Part shown: positions 13,797 to 19,670 of the stretch, piece by piece
Layout of the letters: each line of letters begins with the position of its first letter
Position numbering within the stretch: the stretch's first letter is position 1
Source: Gammaproteobacteria bacterium
Lineage (GTDB): Bacteria > Pseudomonadota > Gammaproteobacteria > Pseudomonadales > M0112
Reading direction: 5' to 3'
Assembly (NCBI GenBank): GCA_006227085.1
Contig: SBFY01000222.1
Span: 1 to 19,670 of the forward strand
Length of the DNA: 19,670 nt
Program-made: the position numbers and the translations under genes
The notes under the pieces: model-generated
The model's database searches: none
The model's input: only the letters and a program-made list of their open reading frames with translations
Told to the model about the DNA's origin: nothing

Positions 13797-14387
13797 TTAC
13801 TCCCCGCGTTCCGGAAATGGCTTCAGCAGTTTTTTGGCCATGGCATCCAGCACATCCTTGCGCTCATCTTCCGTGGCTTCCGGGTTGAGTGGTTTCTCGG
13901 CACTGCGTAACCAAATGGCTTTGCCAGTGCGTGTATCAATGGCACCTAATACCAGCTTTCCAGCTTGGTAAAGTTCAATGTCCGAAGCTTCTTCATGCTT
14001 CCAGTGAGGTTTGCCTGAGGGCAGTGAGTCGCGATCAAAGCGCCACTCAATGCCATATTCAGCAGCGGCAATTTCATTGGCCTGGTAGAGTTCGCGTTTT
14101 TCCTGCAGGATCAATACGCGATAGTCGATTTCCATGTCGGCCCCGCTGACGCGCTTCTCATAACCTTTTTCGGCCATGATGCGATCGACCTGCATACGGA
14201 AATACTTGTGCATCAACAGGTTTTCATTAGCGCTGTCACTATCACTTTGCTCTTCTGGCATGAGTGCCCAGTGATAGGTTTTCATGCCTTTGAGTAACAG
14301 TGGTTTTTCACGCAGGGTCTCGGTTTCAATCCCCGAACAGGCAGTGAGCACGGCAAGGCTGGCCAGTAATAGCAGGAAATGTTTCAT
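13797..14387 (-). CDS. DUF4136-like lipoprotein
   Basis: This 196-residue predicted lipoprotein begins MKHFLLLLASLAVLTACSG: a short basic n-region, a hydrophobic core and the lipobox LTAC with Cys17 as the lipidation site. The mature part (KTYHWAL, then a Tyr/Arg-rich strand DYRVLILQEKRELY and later LVLGAIDTRTGKAIWLRSAEK) resembles DUF4136 proteins of the gammaproteobacterial envelope, whose role is unknown. I chose the ATG at 14387 because GAGG lies 6 nt upstream; the GTG at 14399 falls before that site. It follows the acetyltransferase gene closely and is probably cotranscribed with it. Asp2-type inner-membrane retention signals are absent (Ser follows Cys), so the outer membrane is likely. 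Confidence 0.78.
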   Translation of the reverse strand: MKHFLLLLASLAVLTACSGIETETLREKPLLLKGMKTYHWALMPEEQSDSDSANENLLMHKYFRMQVDRIMAEKGYEKRVSGADMEIDYRVLILQEKRELYQANEIAAAEYGIEWRFDRDSLPSGKPHWKHEEASDIELYQAGKLVLGAIDTRTGKAIWLRSAEKPLNPEATEDERKDVLDAMAKKLLKPFPERGE

Positions 14388-14395
14388 GGTGAACC

Positions 14396-15571
14396 TCACA
14401 TCAATTCAATAGCGACGGCAGTAGCTTCACCGCCACCGATGCACAGCGATGCAATACCGCGTTGTTTGCCATAGCGTTTCAGGGCGTACAGTAGGGACAC
14501 GATAATGCGTGAACCGGTTGAGCCGATCGGGTGGCCTTGCGCACAAGCACCGCCGTGCACGTTCACTTTGGCATGGTCTAGCCCGAGGTCTTGCATGGCC
14601 AGCATCGTCACCATCGCAAAGGCTTCGTTGATCTCGAAGAGATCCACATCAGCCGTTTTCCAGTGAGCTTTGGCCAACACCTTGTTAACGGCACCGACCG
14701 GTGCCAGGGTGAATTCCTCAGGAGCCTGCGAGTGACGTGCATGCGCCACGATGCGTGCCAAGGGTTTGATTCCCAGTGATTGCGCGCGTGATTCACTCAT
14801 CAATAACAGGGCAGAAGCGCCATCGGAAATGGAGCTCGCATTGGCTGCGGTAATGGTGCCGTCTTTGGCAAACGCCGGTTTCAGCTGGGGAATCTTGTCG
14901 AGCCTGGCCTTCAAGGGTTGCTCGTCGTCTGTCACCACGGTATCCCCCTGGCGGGTCTTGAGGGTGACTGGCACGATCTCATCGCGTAACAACCCTTGCT
15001 CAATGGCGCGTTGGGCGCGCTGCAGCGATTCGATGGCAAAGGCATCCATGGCTTCACGGGTGAGCCCGCGTTTGTTGGCAGTTTCCTGCGCGAAGCTACC
15101 CATCGGGCGGCTGGTGAACGCGTCTTCAAGCCCGTCAAAAAACATGTGGTCCTTCAGTTCCACGTGGCCGGTACGGACGCCGCCGCGGGCATTGGGCAGG
15201 ATGTGCGGTGCATTGGTCATGCTTTCCATGCCGCCAGCGAGCACAATCTCACAGGAACCCGCGCGGATCTGGTCATGGCCATAGATGACCGCCTGCATGC
15301 CGGAGCCGCAGAGTTTATTCAGGGTGACGCAGCCGGTGGAAGTGGGTACGCCGGCATGGATGGCGGCCTGGCGGGCCGGCCCTTGTTTGAGGCCTGCAGG
15401 CAGCACACAGCCCATGATGACTTCATCGATATGGGCAGCATCAATGCCTGCACGGGCAATGGTTTCGCGGATGGCTGTGGTGCCGAGTTCAACCGCAGAG
15501 GCACCGGAAAGACTGCCTTGCAAACCGCCCATCGGGGTGCGCGCAGCGGCCACAATCACAACATGTTCCAT
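14396..15571 (-). CDS. Acetyl-CoA C-acetyltransferase (thiolase)
   Basis: This 391-residue canonical thiolase of the AtoB/PhaA type interconverts two acetyl-CoA with acetoacetyl-CoA and CoA, or cleaves 3-ketoacyl-CoA. All catalytic residues are in place: Cys88 in NKLCGSGMQ, His347 in GHPIGSTG and Cys377 in CIGGGEA, matching Cys89/His348/Cys378 of the Zoogloea enzyme. GGMESMTNAP and EINEAFA are also present. I use the ATG at 15571, preceded by AGGA, because MEHVVIVAAARTP is the normal N-terminus; an upstream start would add 14 unusual residues. It contrasts with the two thiolase homologs at 6286-8511 and could supply the real thiolytic step. The AraC-type gene lies 78 bp upstream on the same strand. 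Confidence 0.94.
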   Translation of the reverse strand: MEHVVIVAAARTPMGGLQGSLSGASAVELGTTAIRETIARAGIDAAHIDEVIMGCVLPAGLKQGPARQAAIHAGVPTSTGCVTLNKLCGSGMQAVIYGHDQIRAGSCEIVLAGGMESMTNAPHILPNARGGVRTGHVELKDHMFFDGLEDAFTSRPMGSFAQETANKRGLTREAMDAFAIESLQRAQRAIEQGLLRDEIVPVTLKTRQGDTVVTDDEQPLKARLDKIPQLKPAFAKDGTITAANASSISDGASALLLMSESRAQSLGIKPLARIVAHARHSQAPEEFTLAPVGAVNKVLAKAHWKTADVDLFEINEAFAMVTMLAMQDLGLDHAKVNVHGGACAQGHPIGSTGSRIIVSLLYALKRYGKQRGIASLCIGGGEATAVAIELM

Positions 15572-15649
15572 GCTTATGTTCCTGTTTTTTCGCGAAAAAT
15601 GGCGAGCCGGCATTTAGCCACAGGGAGGGGGTTTTCACAAGTCGGCGCA

Positions 15650-16642
15650 TCATTCCTGGGCGCTGAACAGCTTGCCGCGCACGGCTTGCCGGTAAGCCTT
15701 CGGGGTGTGCTGCATGGCATCGCGGAAACTGGCGCCGAAATGGCTGGCGGTGGTGAATCCGCATTGCCAGGCAATCTCACTGATGCTGAGATCGGTGTGG
15801 CGGAGCAAGTCCCGTGCACTGTCGATGCGCAGGTGATTGAGGTACTGCAGCGGTGTCTTGCCGGTAGCGCTCTGGAAACGCCGGTGGAACGTGCGGACGC
15901 TGATGCCCAGGGTATCGGCCAATGTGGGGAAGTGCACTTTCTCCTGCAGGTGTTCGCGTAGCCAGTCCTGGGCGGTGGCCACCAGCTCATCGTGGTGCAC
16001 ATGCTGGCCTTCCGCGCTGTAGAGGTTTTGCTGGTAGGGGCTGCGGATTTCCGGTGAGAACTGGCTTTCCACTTCACGTGCGGTATTGAGGTCGTAGAGT
16101 TCCTGGATGAAGTGGATCATGAGGTCGGCAACGGCATTGATGCTGGCGGCGCAATAGAGGTTGCGCGCGCGGGTGATCAGGTGACGGCGTTGCAGGTGCA
16201 CATCCGGGTAGCGTTTGGCAAAGCGCCCGAAATCGTGCCAATGGGTCGTGGCTGGCTTGCCATTCAACAGTCCGGCCTGGGCGAGGAAGCTGGCACTGGA
16301 GCCGACCGCGCAGATACGGGTGTTGGCGGCATGCTGTTGCTGTAGCCAATGCGTCAGGCGTGGGTGGCTGCGCAAGCTGCGTTCCGGGTTGCGCCAGAGT
16401 GCCGGCAGGATGATGAGGTCGGTGGCTCCCGGTTCGGGCAGCGGGCTGTCTGCGCGCAGGCAGAGCCCGCTGGCGGTGCTGGCCTGGTGGCGGCGGCTGG
16501 CCGAACAGCAGGCCAGTACCAATGGCGCACTGTGCCGGTGGCGGCGGCGATAGGCATTGTCGGCCGCATTCAGCATCTCTGCGGTCAGTGTGATGCTGGA
16601 GGCCAGCGCCTGTTCCAGTGCCAGCAGGGTGACATGGGGCAT
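15650..16642 (-). CDS. GlxA-type AraC-family transcriptional regulator
   Basis: This 330-residue regulator has an N-terminal DJ-1/PfpI-like domain (about 1-185) and a C-terminal AraC HTH pair: FPTLADTLGISVRTFHRRFQ (238-257) and ISEIAWQCGFTTASHFGASF (287-306), followed by TPKAYRQ. In the DJ-1 part, SSASFLAQAGLLNGKPATTHW aligns with the CTGAFLLAxAGLLDGRRATTHW of GlxA relatives, but the nucleophile-elbow Cys is absent, so it is a ligand-sensing rather than catalytic domain. The ATG at 16642 gives a good family N-terminus and lies about 27 nt after a predicted transcription start. The ligand is unknown. Likely targets are itself, the thiolase gene downstream, or the divergent fabY gene. Confidence 0.86.
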   Translation of the reverse strand: MPHVTLLALEQALASSITLTAEMLNAADNAYRRRHRHSAPLVLACCSASRRHQASTASGLCLRADSPLPEPGATDLIILPALWRNPERSLRSHPRLTHWLQQQHAANTRICAVGSSASFLAQAGLLNGKPATTHWHDFGRFAKRYPDVHLQRRHLITRARNLYCAASINAVADLMIHFIQELYDLNTAREVESQFSPEIRSPYQQNLYSAEGQHVHHDELVATAQDWLREHLQEKVHFPTLADTLGISVRTFHRRFQSATGKTPLQYLNHLRIDSARDLLRHTDLSISEIAWQCGFTTASHFGASFRDAMQHTPKAYRQAVRGKLFSAQE

Positions 16643-16675
16643 GATGTCTTTTTTCCGATAATAAATGACGCTTTT

Positions 16676-16704
16676 ATTATATTCATGAATAACGCCACTG
16701 CCTA
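16676..16704 (-). promoter_or_regulatory. Sigma70-type promoter for the AraC-family gene
   Basis: On the minus strand, TAGGCA (16699-16704, 4 of 6 to TTGACA) and a perfect TATAAT (16676-16681) are separated by 17 bp. Transcription would begin near 16669, about 27 nt before the regulator ATG. A 12 bp palindrome TATTCATGAATA (16680-16691) lies in the spacer, and an 8 bp inverted repeat ATAATAAA/TTTATTAT (16658-16680) covers the start site, so autoregulation is plausible. A possible opposing fabY promoter with TAGAAT at 16703-16708 is weaker. Confidence 0.5.
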
Positions 16705-16779
16705 GAATCCCGAGTCTTGTGGTTGGGGAAGACATTCCCCGCCGTTGTCATGCCGGGCCAGAGATGTGTGGGAGTCCAT

Positions 16780-18630
16780 ATGCGTCCATTGCCAGTGATT
16801 ACCGGGTTTGGGGGAGTGAATGCGGCAGGCCGCAGTGGGGGTCATCACGGTTACCGGCGCATGGTCATTGATGCCTTGCCAGCGCCCCTGGCGGCGGCGA
16901 CCTGGCAGGACCTGGCTGCCCTGACCGGTCAGCAGGATCGCGATTGGCTGGCCGCTAATAGCCTCGTGCGCAAGATTGGCCCGGAGCTGTTCGATACCGA
17001 GCAGGTACCCATGAATCGGCGCCTGCGCCTGCAGCCTGGGCAGGGCAGCGAGCAGGTCTTTGTCCTGAAGAACATGATGTTGCCCGAAGTGCTGCCGGCG
17101 GGTTGGCAGGTCAAGCCCCTGGACGACAAGCACAGTGTTGTCACGGTGCAGGGTGACCTGGAAGTGTTGCTGCCGGATACCCGTTCCGTGACGGTGCGTT
17201 CCGCCGGTCAATTGCCGACGGGCTTCCAGCCGGATGCCTTGTATGCCTCACGCAATCATCCGCGCGGCATCCAGATGACGGTGTACGGTGCTTCCGATGC
17301 CTTGGGGGTGCTGGGTATCGATTGGGAGGCGATTCGCGCCCGGGTGCCGGCCGACCAGGTCAGTGTTTATGCCGGCAGCGGCATGAGCCAGCTCGATCCA
17401 AACGGCAATGGCGGCATGATGACAGCGCGCCTGATGGGCAAGAAGGTCACCTCCAAGCATTGCCCGTTCGGGTTTGCGGAAATGCCCGCCGATTTCATTA
17501 ATGCCTATTTGCTCGGCAGTCTCGGTAATACCGGCACCAGCATGGGGGCGTGTGCTTCGTTCCTGTATAACCTGCGCATGGGCATTGCCGATATCCAGTC
17601 CGGTCGTGCCCGTGTGGCGATCGTGGGTAACAGTGAAGCACCGATTACCCCGGAAGTGATGGAAGGCTATGCGGCGATGGGGGCACTGGCTACCGACCAG
17701 GACTTGCTGGAACTGGATGGTCGCACGGAAAACCCGGATCACCGTCGTGCCTGCCGGCCGTTCTCCACCAATCGCGGATTCACGATTGCCGAGTCGGCAC
17801 AATTCATTGTGCTGATGGACGATGCCCTGGCGATGGAGATGGGTGCCACCATCTATGGCGCCGTCAGTGATGTGTTTGTGAACGCTGATGGTTTCAAGAA
17901 ATCCATTTCAGCGCCGGGTGTTGGTAATTACCTGACCATGTTCAAGGCGACGGCTGCAGCCCGCGCCCTCATTGGTGAAAAAGCACTGCGTGAGCGCAGC
18001 TTTGTGCAAGCCCATGGCACCGGGACTCCGCAGAACCGTGTGACCGAATCCCATATCCTGAATGAAACGGCACGTCTTTTCGGTATCGAACAGTGGGTGG
18101 TTTCTGCCGTGAAAAGTTACCTTGGCCATTCGATCGGCGCGGCGGCGGGCGACCAGGTGGTGGCGACCTTGGGCGTATGGGCGCATGGCATCATCCCGGG
18201 CATCAGCACCATCGATCATGTGGCCGATGATGTGCACGCATCGCATTTGAAAATCCAGTCCAACCATCATGCGGTCGGTGAACAAGGTATCGATGCGGCG
18301 ATCATCAATGCCAAGGGTTTTGGTGGTAACAATGCCAGTGCCTGTGTGCTGGCCCCGCAGGTGGTGAAAACCATGTTGGCCAAACGTCACGGTGCAGCGG
18401 CCATGAAGCAGTGGCAGCAGCGCAACGAAACCGTCAGCGCGGCATCGGCAGCCTATGATGACAATATGCGCAACGGCAGGGTGGCGCTGCGTTATTTGTT
18501 CGACCATGGTGTGCTGGATGGCGATAACCTGCAGTACGATGCCCATGGTGTGCAAGTGCCGGGATATGAACAGCGCATCAGCCTGGATATCCCCAATGCG
18601 TATAACGACATGATTGACCAAGGAGAATAA
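16780..18630 (+). CDS. fabY: FabY-like beta-ketoacyl-ACP synthase
   Basis: This 616-residue condensing enzyme matches Pseudomonas aeruginosa FabY (PA5174, about 634 aa), which starts fatty-acid synthesis from acetyl-CoA and malonyl-ACP. Shared features from memory are the N-terminal PVITGFGGVNAAGRSGGHHG (5-24), SAGQLPTGFQPDALY near 141-155, and NADGFKKSISAPG (368-380). The catalytic triad is Cys258 (GACASFLYN), His412 (AHGTGTP) and His450 (GHSIGAAAGD), with Lys445. An N-terminal extension of about 150 residues precedes the ketosynthase core, as in FabY. GGGAG at 16770-16774 supports the ATG at 16780 over an upstream in-frame start at 16717. Whether it is the essential initiator or a paralog dedicated to another lipid cannot be told from this window. 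Confidence 0.88.
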   Translation: MRPLPVITGFGGVNAAGRSGGHHGYRRMVIDALPAPLAAATWQDLAALTGQQDRDWLAANSLVRKIGPELFDTEQVPMNRRLRLQPGQGSEQVFVLKNMMLPEVLPAGWQVKPLDDKHSVVTVQGDLEVLLPDTRSVTVRSAGQLPTGFQPDALYASRNHPRGIQMTVYGASDALGVLGIDWEAIRARVPADQVSVYAGSGMSQLDPNGNGGMMTARLMGKKVTSKHCPFGFAEMPADFINAYLLGSLGNTGTSMGACASFLYNLRMGIADIQSGRARVAIVGNSEAPITPEVMEGYAAMGALATDQDLLELDGRTENPDHRRACRPFSTNRGFTIAESAQFIVLMDDALAMEMGATIYGAVSDVFVNADGFKKSISAPGVGNYLTMFKATAAARALIGEKALRERSFVQAHGTGTPQNRVTESHILNETARLFGIEQWVVSAVKSYLGHSIGAAAGDQVVATLGVWAHGIIPGISTIDHVADDVHASHLKIQSNHHAVGEQGIDAAIINAKGFGGNNASACVLAPQVVKTMLAKRHGAAAMKQWQQRNETVSAASAAYDDNMRNGRVALRYLFDHGVLDGDNLQYDAHGVQVPGYEQRISLDIPNAYNDMIDQGE

Positions 18631-18632
18631 CG

Positions 18633-19145
18633 ATGGCAGCAGAAGCCACCTACAGTGTTGTCATTGATATGCCGGTAACACAGGCGTGGGATAAGTTGCG
18701 CGATCTATCGCAAGCACATAACTATGTGCCTGGGTTGACGCGTACGGAAATGACCACGCCCGCGCGTGAAGGCGTGGGTGCCAGCCGCCGGGTATATGGT
18801 CGCCAGTCCGGCATGAAAGTGGAGATGGATGAAACCGTCACGCAATGGCGTGATGGCAGTGGTTTCCGCATTCGCCTGCACAAGGGTGAGCAATCAGCGC
18901 CTCCGTTCAAGGAAGGCTGGTTTGATTACAGCGTGGCAGCAGAGGGCGACAACAAGACGAAACTGACCTGTGTGCTGGGTTTCACCATGCCGGGTGGCCC
19001 GCTCGGGGGTTTGCTGGAATCGCTGTTGAAACCGATCATTACCGGCAATGTGCGCGCGGTGGCCCTGGGTTTGAAGCATTGGTATGAAACCGGCACCCAG
19101 CCGACCAATGCCGATCGCAAACGGTTGCGCCAGCAAGGGTTCTGA
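18633..19145 (+). CDS. SRPBCC-fold protein (polyketide cyclase/dehydrase-like)
   Basis: This 170-residue protein has an SRPBCC (START/Bet v1-like) pattern: TYSVVIDMPVTQAWDKLRDLSQAHNYVPGLTRTEM at the N-terminus, a series of beta strands ending KTKLTCVLGFTMPGG, and a C-terminal amphipathic helix ending ALGLKHWYETG. Such proteins bind hydrophobic ligands in a central cavity; no catalytic residue can be assigned. AAGGAG at 18620-18625 lies 7 nt before the ATG, and only 2 bp separate it from the fabY stop, so both are made from one transcript. A lipid-binding or modifying role together with the FabY-like enzyme is an inference. Confidence 0.8.
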   Translation: MAAEATYSVVIDMPVTQAWDKLRDLSQAHNYVPGLTRTEMTTPAREGVGASRRVYGRQSGMKVEMDETVTQWRDGSGFRIRLHKGEQSAPPFKEGWFDYSVAAEGDNKTKLTCVLGFTMPGGPLGGLLESLLKPIITGNVRAVALGLKHWYETGTQPTNADRKRLRQQGF

Positions 19146-19149
19146 ACCG

Positions 19150-19670
19150 GTGAGTACTATCCCGATGCGTGGCCCGGTATCGCTGCAGGTGCCGGGTTTT
19201 CCGCATCACGCCCAACTGTGCGTCCATGATGAGCGTGACAGGGTGATTGCGCCGGCTGTGCTGCGCGATCATTGTTGGGAACGCGATGAATCCGAATTGC
19301 TGTGCCGTTTGCTTGAGCCGGGCGACTGCGTGCTCGATATCGGTGCCAATATCGGTTATTTCACTGTGCTGGCCGCATCGATGGTGGGTCCCGAAGGGCA
19401 GGTGTGGGCGTTTGAACCGGAGCCACTGAACAGCCAGTTGCTTGGCCACAACCTGCACATCAATGGCTTGTCGAATGTGCAGGCATTGGCTGTGGCGTTG
19501 GGGAAATCAACGGGCACCGTACCGTTATTCCTTTCCGGCGACAACGCGGGCGATCACTCGCTGGGCAGGCTCGACCAGCAAGCGTCCATTACCGTGCCGA
19601 TGGTTCGTGGTGATGATGTGTTGCCAGCCGACTTGCGTGTGCAATTGATCAAGATGGATGTGCAGGGCGC
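19150..19670 (+). CDS. FkbM-family SAM-dependent methyltransferase, 5' part
   Basis: The reading frame stays open to the window end and encodes at least 173 residues. VLDIGANIGYFTVLAASMVGP is SAM motif I, VWAFEPEP the acidic strand-2 end, NLHINGLSNVQALAVALG follows, and IKMDVQG at the edge is the FkbM IKxDVxG(xE) motif. FkbM-type enzymes usually O-methylate sugars or other hydroxyl groups. The start is uncertain: GTG at 19150 (AAGGG 10 nt upstream) or ATG at 19165 (GGTGAG 10 nt upstream). The gene lies 4 bp after the SRPBCC gene if the GTG is used, so it belongs to the same transcription unit as fabY. Confidence 0.85.
   Translation, partial: MSTIPMRGPVSLQVPGFPHHAQLCVHDERDRVIAPAVLRDHCWERDESELLCRLLEPGDCVLDIGANIGYFTVLAASMVGPEGQVWAFEPEPLNSQLLGHNLHINGLSNVQALAVALGKSTGTVPLFLSGDNAGDHSLGRLDQQASITVPMVRGDDVLPADLRVQLIKMDVQG

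Noticed and set aside
16717..16779. Upstream start for FabY adding 21 residues
   Set aside because: The added residues are not part of the FabY N-terminus, and GGGAG at 16770-16774 serves the ATG at 16780.
17908..18621. Antisense reading frame of 237 codons opposite fabY
   Set aside because: The plus strand encodes well-conserved ketosynthase motifs here, and the antisense product is His/Arg-rich without domain features.

Overview
The window reads as chromosome from a free-living gammaproteobacterium, probably near the Pseudomonadales/Cellvibrionales. This rests on a FabY-type ketoacyl synthase, Der, the PurE/PurK pair of the N5-CAIR route, and a GlxA-like AraC regulator. Coding density is high, GC is moderate (about 55% by eye) and there are many 1-26 bp gene overlaps. 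I saw no rRNA, tRNA, insertion sequence, integrase or CRISPR array.

Region 1 (1-5021) is mostly housekeeping. It holds the 3' end of der, an overlapping group III truncated hemoglobin gene, a solitary STAS-domain gene preceded by a perfect CRP/Vfr-type palindrome, and a tightly coupled trio: an SbtA-family bicarbonate transporter, purE and purK. PurK consumes bicarbonate, so the coupling of a putative bicarbonate importer to purEK makes biochemical sense. A methyltransferase gene of unknown substrate converges on purK with a 15 bp tail overlap.

Region 2 (5301-13795) is a nine-gene, same-strand acyl-CoA catabolic cluster: two OB-fold (DUF35) proteins, two SCP-x/lipid-transfer-type thiolase homologs, a FadD19-like acyl-CoA ligase, an EchA19-like enoyl-CoA hydratase, an alpha-methylacyl-CoA racemase, a nitroreductase-family flavoprotein and an Eci-type enoyl-CoA isomerase. 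The gene content recalls the actinobacterial cholesterol side-chain locus (Rv3515c-Rv3523 in Mycobacterium tuberculosis), and the racemase also fits a methyl-branched, sterol- or isoprenoid-like substrate. The two thiolase homologs lack the usual nucleophilic cysteine, and the OB-fold proteins have lost their zinc-ribbon cysteines. This makes the first four genes the best candidate here for an unusual enzyme complex. Two strong intrinsic terminators split the cluster into three blocks: DUF35-DUF35-thiolase-thiolase; ligase-hydratase; racemase-nitroreductase-isomerase.

Region 3 (13797-16642, minus strand) reads regulator, then a canonical acetyl-CoA acetyltransferase with an intact Cys/His/Cys active site, then a DUF4136-like lipoprotein. 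It could complete beta-oxidation of the products of region 2.

Region 4 (16780-19670, plus strand) diverges from region 3 across a 137 bp AT-rich interval with several palindromes. It carries a FabY-like beta-ketoacyl-ACP synthase, an SRPBCC-fold protein and the 5' part of an FkbM-family methyltransferase cut by the window edge.

Functional names come from motif reading and memory of families, not from database searches.
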